Source: Moringa oleifera (taxonomy: Eukaryota > Streptophyta > Magnoliopsida > Brassicales > Moringaceae). From it: 64,000 nucleotides of DNA. The stretch is taken from positions 2,239,501-2,303,500 of the forward strand of contig JAJFZO010000658.1 of the NCBI GenBank assembly GCA_021397835.1, in the 5' to 3' direction. How positions within the stretch are numbered: the stretch's first letter is position 1; the number at the start of each line of letters is the position of its first letter. The notes beneath the pieces were generated by a model. That model did not search any database and had not been told where the DNA came from. It saw nothing but the letters and a program-made list of their open reading frames with translations. Positions 1 to 12,784 of this stretch are shown here, piece after piece. Position numbers and translations under genes: made by a program.

Positions 1-1077
1 AGCAAGAAATCCTGCGGGAAAATGCCTCATTGTCAACCTCCAGTTGTCAGATCGATCCATGGAAGTAACAACGCCTTAAATAAAACCCATTTCATAGTAA
101 CATACTAATCGTAGGATATTCACTTTGAAAGAAGAAAAATATCATATTATGTTCTAAATCTCTGTACATAATAAAACTAAGATATATGAATACCATAACC
201 TTAACAGTAGTAGAGCAGCCTCTTGCTCTTCTTTAGTATATTATTAAGTCAATATTCAGACAAGAAACCATGTTTTTGGTAAGAAGATATTACTTTTAGG
301 TGAGTGTACTTGCTGCAAGAACTGGACTTGCAGCATTAATTGTTTGCATGTAAAAGCTTCTGAGTGTAAGCTGTGGTCTTACAATACCACAGGCACGAGG
401 CCACCGGTTGATCAAGGTGGGGTTGATCACATATATAAATCTATGTTTGTATGGCAAATTATTGAAAATCTAGTGTTAGAATATGAAATTTTTGGTTTCT
501 GCTCAGTGTGATTGCCAAGAGGAAACTATTCTACTTTACTATGGAACCATTTATAACATCTCATGTCACAATATAGGTCTATAGAGAATCACATAAAGCC
601 AAAGGAAACTTGCAGAATATGCTCTAGCAAGCTATATGCATTCACAAGATAACAGATTAATGATAACTAGAAGGCTTTGCTGCAAAGTTTGGCAAATATG
701 GGCATGCTTGCTGGAACACATTTCATTCTTTTGAGGCTTAGAAGGCACTCAAAGTGGTCGAATCGCTCAGAGCTTTTACTATACATGCTAAAAGGTCAGG
801 TGTCAGAGGTACTTCTATACAGATTTCTAGTGCTAGGGTTTTGGCTAAAGTTTAATCATTTAAGTCCTCTCACTTAATTATAATAAAATGAAGGATAATT
901 AAATATTTGGGAATCCACTGGTTGACCCTCAATTCTTCCCCGAGTTTCCATAAATTTCTCTAGTTAATAAAGGATTGTATGTGAATATAGTAGAAGACTA
1001 GACACTAAGGATGAAACCCCAAATATATATGAAGCTCTTGAAGTTGAAATCGTCTTGGGAAGAACTCATTTTCTTAC
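1..1077. other. non-coding or unassigned stretch
   Basis: I see no supportable exon here. The open frames are short and match no family I know. If the putative gene head at 1078-1442 is real, its remaining exons would lie in this stretch on the minus strand, but I could not join any exon in frame. A 40-codon open stretch ending in a stop lies on the minus strand around 680-810; its only nearby acceptor does not fit the phase of the putative upstream exon. Confidence 0.4.
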
Positions 1078-1442
1078 CAGAGATCTACTCTCTCTTGTTA
1101 AGCTCTCTTGCACTGCCATTCTTAGCTGATAAGAAGCAAAACAACAGCTAAAGAGAAAGAGAGAAGTATTATGAAGCTAAATGTAAGGTTAATTATTCAA
1201 AAAAATCTATGAAAAGAGAACTAGATTGTGATGAAACTAAAGGAAATTTGGTAACTAAGACAAGCAGATGAGTAAGATCAAGACACAGTGAGAGTATTAA
1301 TACACATGTGCCATTACCTGAAGAGAACACAAAAGTTCTTGCAAAGCATCCACTGGGAGATAGATATTGCAAGAAGAGGAGCAAAGCTCAGAAGAACAGG
1401 CAATGTGAATTGTTCGATGGAGAGAGGTGAGGGATATATATG
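1078..1442 (-). other. possible 5' end of an unidentified minus-strand gene
   Basis: Read on the minus strand there is a TATA-like stretch (about 1432-1442), then a CT-rich segment ending at a good donor (exon edge 1318). A 192-bp intron follows, then a good acceptor and a 48-nt exon (1078-1125) ending at another good donor. The exon holds an ATG at 1119 in the frame beginning MAVQESL. The frame of the first exon also stays open across the junction (DALQELLCSLQ, then LRMAVQ), though I see no ATG there. I do not recognise the protein and could not find the following exon, so this may instead be a non-coding RNA. Confidence is low. Confidence 0.25.
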
Positions 1443-2769
1443 TGGCAATAGAACGAGGAGATCAATTACTTGTGGTGAAGTCAAGCTTGGAAGTCACTTT
1501 TAAGCAATGAACTTCTTTTAAAACGACATACTTATTGCTCCGTGATCTTCTCTGCTTCAGATCTCACATGCATGAGTGAGACACGGAGAGAACGAGAGAT
1601 TATGAACACAAGGAATCCTAGAAGAGGAAAGTCAGCATCGTCAGCATTTTATTAGGTTTGACATGGACATTTCCTCCAAGTTCTGCTCTTGTTCATGTCG
1701 CTTCTACTATAATTAACGAGAGAGAGACACACACACAGTCAAAGTTATGGAGGATGCCATGGCATTACGGGTGGCAAGAAGCAGAAGTACGGCTAATTTT
1801 TACTTAAAATGTTGTTTGGGAACGGAGAAAAGTGACCTTATCGACTGTCATCATGTACGTTAATGGTGCTACACTCCCTGAAACAATGAAGCCCATGTGA
1901 GGGCTATCATGTTCTTCCTTCCACCAACACATACATCCAAAACTTTTGTGTCAAATTAATTACTTTTCTTAACCCTTTAGATAACATGAAATAGGGACAT
2001 GCCTCTATCCTCAAAAGGTACAATCATATCATACATTTTTTTTATTCTATCTTGGATCAGACAAGAAATTTTAAATTTCAGAGAATATGGACAAGTTAGT
2101 CACAAGTGTCATTCAGCCCATGTTCGTGTTGCGGTCCAGGAAAATATCAAATGCTTCAATACCTAACTTTTCCTGAGAAAGTAAGATTGAAGAGAAATCA
2201 ATGTGATAGAAGTTATGATAATGAAAAGAAAAAAATGTGGTAGAAGAACTTGACAATGGAGGAGAGAGGAGAAAGGAGGGAGGAGATATATGCTTCCTAG
2301 CCAGAAACTGAGAAGGGCGCACTCATTGATGTTTATTTGGCCATTGATTGACGTTGGATCCATTGGGTCCCCCTTGAAAAGCTGAGGTTCTCTTCTGATT
2401 TCATAGCAATTGCACAATCTGCTTTTATTATTAATCATGGGTTCATCCTGCTTTTGGTGACATGCTTCAACTTTGTAAAGATTTCAGTCTTCTCTCTCAT
2501 TTGGTTTCAGTCTTGTTTTCTTTTCTTCTTGGGTAACAAAAGATTTAATCAAGTTCAACAGGTTTGGTCTGAGATTTCAGTATCAGTAAGAAAGAATTTG
2601 TATTCCTGATGACCCAAATTACAAAAGCAGAGCACCCCAAGGCCCTGACAGTCTTGCACAACAAAGCTCAATTTCTGCACCTAATCTAACTACAGGACTA
2701 CAAGAATTCCAACAGTTACATCCCCATTACTTCACAATAACTTCTTCCCAATCAATATGAAAGCTTAGC
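1443..2769. other. intergenic stretch and 3' flank of the SKS gene
   Basis: No coding region that I can support. The open frames on the minus strand around 2110-2440 are low-complexity and match nothing. The last 150-200 bases before 2770 are probably the 3' untranslated region of the SKU5-like gene, which runs leftward. Confidence 0.5.
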
Positions 2770-5700
2770 TTAAAAAATAAAAATTGAAGCATATAATGCC
2801 ATTAAAGCACTCAAGAAAAGCTTCAAGTTTCCAGTGAGAACCGACATTGCAGAGGAGTGATGCTGTTCCCTGCAAAAGTAAACAATCATTATGAATAAGG
2901 TATGCCATTAACAGTCAAGAAAGAGAAAACTGGAGGAGAGACTTTCTGTGAGCAGGTTTCAGATTCATACTTTTGCAAGCTTTGAAGGGCACCACAATAA
3001 AGAACATTATCAGGTGGCTCCATTTCTGTCTCGCCATTCTCCTCAGGATTGACTATTCGCATATATGTTTCCTGGCCTAGATACCATCTGTCTAAGTTTT
3101 CTACTCTAAGATTCCATACTCCAACATTATCGAGGGAGGCCAGAATTGCTGTCCACCCCCCCGAGTAAACCTACAAGATAAAAACAAGACAACCAAGCAT
3201 TGGTTTCTAAGCATTTTGAGAATATGATTGAGGTAAAACAGAATGCTATTTTCACTTCTCAACAAGTTCTCTTGTTATGCTAGCTAAAGCCACAGAACAG
3301 TTCCAGGGCAATCTCCAATGTTATTGTGAACAAAACATAGCATTTCTGCTTGAATACAAACCTCAGTTGTGCATCGTGAAATAGCATCCCACTTATTGTA
3401 CGAGTTTCTTTTGTCTTCTGTCCAGATTCCAAAATCCATTCTGCATTCACAAGTTACAAGTTATTGCTTGACATCTTAAGCAGCAGATGTAGTGTCAACT
3501 TAAAGAAAGAAAAGAAAACCTTACCCCACAACAAAAAATGAGTAACCATCCATGTGAAAGCTCTGCATCTTGGTGTCATTGTTTTGCAAAATCACTTCTA
3601 TGAATCCCTTGTATGTAGCATTTAATACAGATCTATCGATCCTGGGAGGTCTATCGAGTGGCTTACTGGGGAAGTCCAGCTTATAAGTTCCTTTCACATT
3701 TTTCTTGTCAGCAAGCCTAAATGGTGTATCAGGCTTGGCAAATGAGATACCATTCAATGTAGCACGAACTTTCCCATTGATTGTCACTGGAGGCAAACTC
3801 CTCAATATGTATGTATCAGTTATATTGATTGAACCATAGTGAAACGACCCCTGTGGATTTGGGCGAGCTCCACTTGCAGATGTGTTTTGCCTATGGAATG
3901 CAAAAGAAGATAGTTTAGTCCTGGAGAAATCAAAAGCATCTGAGACCACTGTTCACAAGGCATTAATTTCTGAAGGAGGAAATGGTGCTGAATATCTATG
4001 CTAGAAACCAAGCTCCCTGAGTCCAAGAACAAACCTGATGGACCGAGGCTGGTTCATTGCTGACCATTGATTATAAACATCATTTGCTGGCTCAGGCAGA
4101 GGACCGGAAGCTGGTCCTTTTGAATTGGAATAATGCAGGATGGCAACACCTGTAACTCTCTGCCAAACTGTCTCATTCACGAACCTGGCACTTGCCACAA
4201 TGTAATAATCACTAGTTGCATTCTGATCCATGGTAACTAGAAAAGAATAAGACTGTCCCACATGAACATCAAAGCTGGTATAGTTTTGTTGAACTGTATA
4301 ATAACCCTCTGTTTCTACCAAAAGCAGATTATGATTCTGAATTCTAAAGTTCAAACTAGTTGAAACTCCAACATTATGAACACGAAATCGGTAAGTTTTT
4401 CCTGCAAAAGGTGATAACATAAAGGTTAGAATTCCAAACAAATCAAATTATTTCCCACTAATGTTAGTGATTTTATATAATTGTTGAGAAGTAAGGAAAG
4501 AAACCAGAAAATCAGAGTGGCAAAAGGAAATTTTAAGAATTTCAATAGACCCAGAGAAAATGAAATTATCAATTTTCAATTATATTATACAAAGGAAAAG
4601 GAGAAGCAGCTTGCTCAAAACCAACAAATAAGCAAATTGAAAACACTTTTGAAGATAATTTCTGGAAAAATTACCTGGATCAACTTTAATGGTTTCATAC
4701 TCAATGCCATCAGGTACACTGTTGTTGTATTTGAAAGGTCCCTTGCCATTGATGAGAACTCCATCCGGCATCCCGAGGTCTTTCCCAGAGTCAAGAGTTG
4801 TCCTCAATGCCTAAAAAATTCAGGAGGGTTCTAAAATTAAAAACCATGCCGCCAACCCACCTTCAACGTTCAAGAGAAAAGATCAAACCTTCAACAGGCA
4901 CTAACCGTATGGTTTTGGGTATACCAATCACCAATCAGTATGACAATATCACCATCTGGCTGTGCAAAAGGAATTGCAATTACTTCACGATTATTAATGA
5001 TGAAAGGACCAAAACCGCCAGATGCTCTCTGAAAGTTGAGTGAGGGGAAGTAGAAAAAGCTCCCAATCTGATCTTTAACTTGGAACTGGTAAGTGAAGTT
5101 CCATTTCGGAGGAATGGGACAATTCGTGCCACGAACACCATCTTGCCATGAGTTACGCCGCAGCTGAACACCAGGCCTGGCAGACAAGTCCATTTTTCAC
5201 AAAATCAATCCAAAATGAACCCGTTTTTGCCAGAGTAGGGGAAATATTGATGTCTTAGGGAGGCTTACCAAGTCAGGAGGAGGTTTTCATCTAATTCATT
5301 CCACACATTAACCACAACATTGTTATTAGTAGTAACGTTAATAGGAGGACCAGGAAACTTCCCATTAACTGCTATAACCTGCCAAATGCAATGAAAATGA
5401 TTGAAGCTATTGGATTCAACAATATGAACACCAAAAAAGAAAAACATAGATTTTGCATAACAAAATAGAGGAAATGAAAATTTTACATGCCTTGCAGGCA
5501 CACCTCTTGAACTGTTACAGGACAGGTAATGAGAAAGAAAAAATATCATAAAAGAGTGGAATACGAAACACTTCGAAAAAAAAAAAGCATATATATTCAT
5601 GAAACATGAGCACCAAAAATTTATACATTTACAACAATCAGTCACTTGCCACAACATTGCATGGACCCAACCATTGACTCATCATCAACCCCAGTGTGAG

Positions 5701-6409
5701 ATTCAAGTAAATAAAAGAAAAGGGGAAAGGGTGGGGCACCCTGCCTTAGAAGACCCTGAGGCTCCTTCAAAGCACCTGAAAGCAGGTTACACTTAGAACA
5801 CCCGAAGCAGGCAAATAATAAGAAAGAAGACTAAAAAGATGATAACTCAAAAAGAACAATGTCCAAACATTACTGTTTCAACCAAAGTGACTTCTGCTGC
5901 ACTCTAATGCCAGTTACTGGCTCCACCATAACCATAAAATTATTCACAAACAACAGCAGAACAGAACAGACCTACAGTGAGAAGTTTTATGCCTAACCTA
6001 CCTCCCAGGCATTTAGACCCACTATTTGATACAACTACATACATAACATAAAGCACAAATTACTTTGAAAATAGACTCAAGAAAGAGAAAAATGCGTCAA
6101 ACCCGTGCAGAAGAAGTTGCCCTAAACTGTCATTTCCGCCATTTTCAAAGTAAAAAGATTTCAGCACCACTTTATTTTTCTAAATCAATGAAGAAACGGG
6201 AGAAAACTGGACCCGCTAAAATTACAGTAGAATGAACGAAATAATAAACAAACGGAAGCAACGAGTTGAAAAAGGCAAACCTGTTGAGGAACGCCCAAAG
6301 GGGAAGCAGTGATGTAGGAGAGTTTGAAATCGTAAAAGACATACGGATCCCCAGCAAAGCACGCAGTAATGCAGATAGAAATTAACAGAGCACACCGAAC
6401 CAGAGCCAT
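2770..6409 (-). CDS. SKS: SKU5-like (SKS) GPI-anchored multicopper-oxidase-like protein
   Basis: Nine exons: 6281-6409, 5269-5378, 4906-5176, 4675-4810, 4401-4035, 3890-3525, 3440-3362, 3170-2971 and 2869-2770. They join in frame to 585 residues, very close to Arabidopsis SKU5 (587). The protein starts with a signal peptide (MALVRCALLI, cleavage near ACFAGDP). Three cupredoxin-type domains follow, with family blocks such as VPQQVIAVNGKFPGPP, DGVLINGKGP, KMQSFHMDGYSFFVVG and DNVLYCGALQ. The last exon ends in a hydrophobic tail (KLFLSALMALYASIFIF), as expected for GPI anchoring. Relatives act at the plasma membrane and cell wall in directional growth; that role is inferred from the family. The enzyme-type HWHG copper motif is replaced by TWPG, so oxidase activity is unlikely. 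The 902-bp intron 1 is the largest. Confidence 0.93.
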
Positions 6410-9400
6410 TATTTAGAATACAGAAAAGACGGTTTTCTCTGATTTTATGATGATTCACATCATCATATAGAAACCAGAGTATGTCTGCTTCGAGTCTCTA
6501 ACAGCAGAGCAAGGAAGACTGAGAAAGAGCGAGAGAGATAAAGAGAGAAAAAAGAGGATCTTAGTATTTCTTAAGAGCTTTCTTTCAGAGTGTGGAAGAA
6601 CAAACGGCAGGCTTGTGTATATATTATATTCTCTGATTTGCCTAGGTTGATGATCCGCGTCTAACAACTGGTTACTTGTTGAACCGGTTGCCTGTACCAC
6701 TGTTCTAATTTTTAGGAAAAGTAAAACATAGCCGCGTGAATATCGCATGCACATCATTTTCCTTTTTCACTCCATTTGTCTTTTAGTAAAAATGGATTTC
6801 TTGCCTTTTTTGAACAAAATAGACATTACTGTCAAAAATCACAAATTTTTAAAAAATATTTTCAAATAATAAAAATAAAATCATCATATCAGATCCATAC
6901 TTAAAACAAAAGGGAATGAATAAAATAATTTTACAGATTTTATTAATGGTTTGTTTTTCAAAAAATTTTATTTGTCTGATTTACCGGCTATACCGTTAGC
7001 AAGTAAAAAAACGAGGGAGTGTTACCCGAGAAGCGCACGAGTCTCGGCTTTCCTACGGGTTTGGTTTCCTAACGTTCAGATTTCCAGCCCGTCACATGCA
7101 CGGCCACAGGCCCCCACTCAAACGTGGACCCCACTCTCTGGTTTTTCTCTCTGACTATTTCACAAAATTACAAAAATACCTTGTTCAATAGTAGACTCTT
7201 TGACTATCCATTTCGGAAAGGGATCTGAAATGTTTCTCTGTAAGGAAAATCTTGATACAGTAGGTGGTCCACCAACACGGAACGTTTCAGCTGGAATTAG
7301 AAACGACAACGTATTAAACAGGAAGTGTTCCCCACTGCCTATGGGATGTAATCTTTACAAGTTTAGGAAATTATTTAATTGAAATCAGATATTGGGAAAA
7401 TACTTTAGGACCACGTAATCTTTATCTTAATGACATTACCTTTAATGGGTCACGCTATTAATCACAACCCCTAAGAAATTAATTTAAAGAAATCAATGGA
7501 GTTTGAATCACAACTTTCAAGGCGCATTAAATCTTAATTTTATAAAAATTTTAAATTACACTAATAATTTATAAAATGTTATTAAAATTTTTAATAAAAA
7601 AATAAAATATTTTTTATAAATATTTTATTTTATTAAATGATATATAATTATTTTTTAAAAAATTAATACAATTCAAATCATCGTAAAATTTCACTGCATT
7701 AAGTTGAATATGGCTTTTCAGGTTTTATTAAGGCCAGATGGAGAAATACGGTTGGTGACTTGTCGTTCGTTTACTTTGATAACAAGACATCCATTTTGTC
7801 AGCTTTTGTTAACCTTATCTTATAATATTGACATGCACTACCATGTAAAGTGCATTGGCCGAATATAAATAAATAATTATTATAATATAAAAAAATATGG
7901 GATGCAACTGTCAGACTCGCTTTTACTGTAAAGACCGAAGAGTTAAAACAAAATTACAATTAATATAAATTATGTTGATATTTAAAAAAATATTTGATTT
8001 GAATAATTAAAGAAAATATTATTTATTGTTTATTCTTATTTTATTGAATATAATTATTCTTAAAATCTCTTTTTTTAAAAATACCAACATAAAGTAAAAG
8101 ATTACAATTCAAGGCTGTGATTTATCATCTATAATTCAATATTTTATACCCAAAAGATAAGTTGTGAAATCTCAAAACTCTGTAAAATTTGTACTTTTGT
8201 GATTTTTTTTTATAATTTTAATGATAGAATAAAAAATAAAAAAGATTATAACCCTGGAGTGTAAGTTACTTGATCTTCTTGGATCTGGATTCTGGTGCAT
8301 GTAACTTAATCTGGGCTGCTTCCAAGATTTAAAACCAATACTACAAAGTTGACAATTATATAAATAAGTATTTCATAATTTAATTATCATAAGGTTACAA
8401 AGAAATTAGTTTTTGCCACATAAAGCACGAGAGATAACAAAATGTTGAAATTTGTATCTTGTGGGAGCATAAATTAAGCAGCAATTGGCTGCACCGATCC
8501 AATCGAGGAGTTATTTGTCATTTTCTCCAAATGGGTAAAAGAGATTAGTTTGAGTAAAGTGTAATTTCATCAGAGTTTAAAGCTTTAATTATAATGTTTT
8601 CAAAATCATTCAGAACAGTCGGACTAGTCGTCCTAAAGTGGCCAGGTCAGTCATGAGTAAGAGAGAGAAAGAGAGAGAGAGAGAGGGGCTTAAATGGTAA
8701 TTAACAGGATTTTTTTATCTTTAATTTAAGAGTATAACCTTCTTACAATCAGGAGATCGCGTGCTGATCAATCATGGGATTTTCCTTGGAGTTTTAAAGT
8801 CAGAAAACGTTGTTGCAGTGGGGATGCGCTTGATGGGATCATCAGGCCACCCTGTCTGTCTGAAAACAAACCAGCAAAAGCCTGATGGAAAACCTGATGC
8901 CTGAACCAGACAAGGCCCATTAAACCAAATCCATGTCCAATCTTCTTAATATACCCTTTGGGCTTTACGATATAAATTTATAAATTCGTGATAATGATAT
9001 AAATCTTTTTTTAATTTTAAAAATAAATTAATTAATAGTCAGATATTAACTTAAAGAAACTGCTAAAAAGTCGAATCAAAAGAATAAAATCTATTAAAAA
9101 TGTAATAGATAGAGACTAAACACATATTTTTAATTTTTTATGAGATTATTTATGAGATATGGTAAGTTCTTGCAAATTCAGGATTAAAAAAAAAAACACA
9201 TTAATTTTTGTTAAAAAAATATTTTTTGTATAACTATTGTTATTGTTATTTTAATAATGAAGTTGATGCATGCTTTTTGCATTTTCACCAAAGAGAAAAT
9301 CCTGTTAACAAATTTTGAATTATTGTGTTCAATAAAATTTAAAATAAATTAAATATATTTTCAAATAAAACTTATATTTCAACAACATCCAAAATTGTAT

Positions 9401-9677
9401 AAACATGTGTCACAAATTAAAAACTAAAAATCTCCATAAATTAAGAGATTATTCTCAATAAAAAAAAAAAAACCAAACAATCATTTGCCGAAGGGCCTGT
9501 CCACAGATCACAGAGCTGAAACCAATGGGGAATTCTATTCTAATATCAAATGACCATATTGGTACAATTTGGTTGCCTTGAGAAAGCTTCAGCTACGTGA
9601 AAAATGGAGGTATTAAGCACAAATCTTCATATCTCCTCCTCAACCATGGCAGAGGCTCAAGTCGTTGGCGACAAACG
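6410..9677. other. intergenic: SKS promoter side and invertase 3' flank
   Basis: No gene seen. The first few hundred bases hold the 5' leader and promoter of the SKS gene: CT-rich on the minus strand, with a TATA-like stretch near 6617-6629. A less AT-rich patch lies at about 6990-7150. The rest is AT-rich with poly-A and poly-T runs. The end toward 9677 is the 3' flank of the invertase gene. Confidence 0.6.
8661..8694. repeat. GA-rich microsatellite
   Basis: An imperfect (GA)n run with a few AAA interruptions in intergenic DNA. GA/CT tracts are common near plant promoters, but no gene start is close here. Confidence 0.8.
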
Positions 9678-12600
9678 TCATAGATCTGCTACAAATGGAA
9701 AAGGACGGATGAAGGCAGAGTTCAGCTGCCACACCTTGACGGTGGCCTTCACTTTAACTCCGGTTGCGTTGTTAAACAAGAACAGCCGAGCTGCTCCGTA
9801 GATCGCCTGCGTTGGATAAATTCTTGACGAGATGACGGCCCTCCCTCCTTGGCCGAAGCTCTCCACGATCGAATGATCAACCTGAATCAAATGGTTTCCA
9901 TGAGAGACTATGCAGATGAACATGATTTTCTCGGTTGCCCAACAGGTTAAATAAGAGATAGCCTCACTCACCAGCACTCTCATCTTTAGTTTTTCATCTT
10001 CAAGCACTGGAAGTTTGCTTCCGTAGACTCGCTTGAACACACCAGTAGCCCTTGATGATCTGCATCAAAACATACACTCTGTAATTAACACACCACATAG
10101 CACAATTCTTCTCGGCTGAAGAAGACTTTATCAGCACCGAAGAAGCAAACCTTGTTTCGTCTACGCAGAAGTAGGTATTGAGACTGCCGTCGACGGCAGA
10201 GGTAGGCAGGAAAAACACAGGGGTAAGCTCAGATAGAGTCCTATCGGCAATAACCAAGAGCCCAAATGGTCCCAAACTGCTTCTATCCGCAGCACCACCT
10301 CTGCAACTGTAATCTCCATCGGCATCATCGGTTGAATTTGACCCGATAGTCTCTGTTTCAAACTCCGCGAATATATCTAACTGCCAAAAATTTGACAGAA
10401 AAGAAATATCCCGTTCATTTTCTTGAATCAAAAGTCGACATATTCGTAATCAAACAGTGATTATTTAAAGACTTAAACTGCTTCCATAAGCGGACCTGCG
10501 TTGCCATCCCGACTTCCAGCGGCACAATGGATCCCGGAGGGAGAACCAGATCCTCGAACTCTGTACTGTTCAATCTTAAGCTCTCGACCTCTTCCACCGG
10601 CCATTGGAGCAAATTGGTGCCCGTCTTGTTATCGAACAACACAGTCCTCGGGATCGTCTGCAACACCCATGATTATTGATCAAACCCTTTAATCTTGTCT
10701 AATTCATCGCTTAATACTATCGAAAAACTTACCTGTAAAGAAGCCCATCCTTTCTCCAGGTCGTCGGTTTCAGTATCTGTTTCATTGATCCAACCCCACA
10801 GAACCCTCCTCTTCTTGTCCGGGTCGAAGAATGTCTTGGATGCATAGTATCTTCCATAATCCACCCGTAACCCGGTCCCCACATCCTCCTCCGGGTTGTC
10901 GGGCGTCCACTTATCTGTTTTCGGGTCATAAGTCCCAATTGCATAAACATCTTCTTTGGTATCATCTAAGCTAGCCTTTAACACGTGCTTAATTCCAGGT
11001 CCGTTGGCTGAAGTATCCAACCCGAACGGCCCGTTTACTGCCACAGGGTAAAAGTCCACGCACTCCCACATACCCGTACCCGGAACCGCATGCAGCTCCC
11101 CTTCTAAAAGTTGGAAAGAAGTAAAATCGGTTGTTTGATACACCAGTGACAAACCCGTTTTATAGACTTTTGACCCGAGAGTGACCCGCCATTTACCTTC
11201 GGGACCAACCCATGCCGTTGTCGGGTCTCTGAAATCTTTGGGTCCAATTCCTGGTGGAGGAACCATAACAGGATTACCCGAATACTTGACCCAATCAAGG
11301 AGTAAAGGATCAGATAAGTTGGCGGGGTACGCAAGATTTTGCACTTGCACATTGTCAACGGTGTCTCCAGTATAAAGCATGACGATCTGACCATCAGGAA
11401 GGATAGTAGCTGATCCCGTCCAAACCCCATTGATATCATACCATTTATCTGGTATCATAGCGATGGGAAGGTAGAGCCAATGAATAAGGTCCTTTGAGAC
11501 TGCATGGCCCCACGTGATGTTGCCCCACACAGCTGAATCAGGATTATATTGATAGAACAGATGGTACCATCCCATGTGATACAATGGACCTGCGCGTCAC
11601 CAAAAAATTACCCACACAGAACATAGTAGATAGTAGAAGCAACCAACTTTCAAAGATACAGAATCCATTGCCTAAAAGCATCTCCCTTGGAATTCACACT
11701 ATTTTGACACTACACCATAACGTCAAAGCCCATAATCTTATGATAAAATCATATAATAAGATATTTCATTAATCCTTACTAAATAAGTTCTCCCTAAATT
11801 TTATAACAACTCACGCAGCAATCAGTCCAGCAAAGAGAGCCACAGGGACCAAACCGGACCATCCAATGCTGCCAAAGTCGTTAAACTCACATGTGGACCC
11901 TAGTGGCACGATCATCCCTTTGTGACTACACCGACTGGTCCACAACTCCGCAAAAAGGTTCGACCTTTTTGCCCTTTTAATTATTTTAGTTACATGATCA
12001 ATTCTCAGCCACGCAAGGCTTATGCTGTACTGCGACTACCGCCGACATAATTTTGGACCGACCCGTTATTTACCATATTTAAGAAATGAAAAAAAAAATT
12101 AAGAAGCAGACATAAGCAGTAAGTAATGTGCTGTAACTATATAAAAAAGAGGCTTACCGTTAGGATCTGAAGCGGAAACATCCAGAGTTGCAAGATTCCA
12201 AGAGAGAAGTGACAATAAAATTTGATTAGTACAAGGATAAATGAAAATTAATCCTGCTTAATAGTTCGAACACACCCTTAACGACAAAGATTAGTAGGCA
12301 AAATCTAGAGATTAGGAGATTTGGGTTGGCTAGTTTGGTTAGTTTAAGAATGATAAGTTTACCTACCGTTCATCCAGTTTTTTTCAGGCTGAAAATGGTA
12401 GGCCGTTCGTTGCCAAGAAAACATGGCGTTTGTCCAGTTGTAGGACATTCCATGACGACCCAGAAGAGACGGGTTTGATTTCGCAGAGACCCCTTCAGCC
12501 ACCCCTCGCGGTATCGGCGTCGTCGAATCTGTCGTCTCCGGTGACGACGAGGGCTCTTCGTTTGGCTTGGGTAATAATAATGGTTCTTGGCTTTGGAAGA

Positions 12601-12784
12601 CGGTCAAAGTTACCAATGAGAGGAGGAAAATGGCAGAGGCAAAGATCACGACGAAGCCCTTGAACCGTTGCCAGGAACTTGACGGAGGGCCGGCGATGGA
12701 GGGTTGGTCCGGCAAGGGATTATAGAATGTCGCTTGCTGGTGTTCAAGGTCATGGCTCCTGGGTTCGTTCAGGGTGCCCTCCAT
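9678..12784 (-). CDS. vacuolar acid invertase (beta-fructofuranosidase, GH32)
   Basis: Seven exons: 12367-12784, 12158-12166, 10733-11589, 10496-10657, 10151-10380, 9972-10059 and 9678-9881. They encode 655 residues. The enzyme splits sucrose into glucose and fructose in the vacuole. A cytosolic N-terminus is followed by one membrane anchor (about residues 43-63), the layout of soluble vacuolar invertases made as membrane-anchored precursors. Catalytic motifs are complete: WMNDPNG (nucleophile Asp about 140), FRDP (Asp about 264) and WECVD (acid/base Glu about 318). Val rather than Pro in WECVD marks the vacuolar, not cell-wall, type. The start was set at MEGTLNEP, in keeping with family N-termini; an in-frame ATG at 12850 would add 22 residues. 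Confidence 0.95.
12158..12166 (-). other. 9-nt mini-exon of the invertase gene
   Basis: The minus strand reads ATCCTAACG between a CAG acceptor and a GTAAGC donor. Spliced between exons 1 and 3 it supplies the Asp-Pro-Asn core of the WMNDPNG active site. Without it the nucleophile is lost while the frame is kept. This mini-exon is a known feature of plant acid invertase genes. Confidence 0.95.

Noticed and set aside
4481..5043. Plus-strand frames across the SKS gene
   Set aside because: Shadows of the well-supported minus-strand exons and introns.
12430..12663. 77-codon plus-strand frame over invertase exon 1
   Set aside because: Antisense shadow of the coding exon, caused by its higher GC content.
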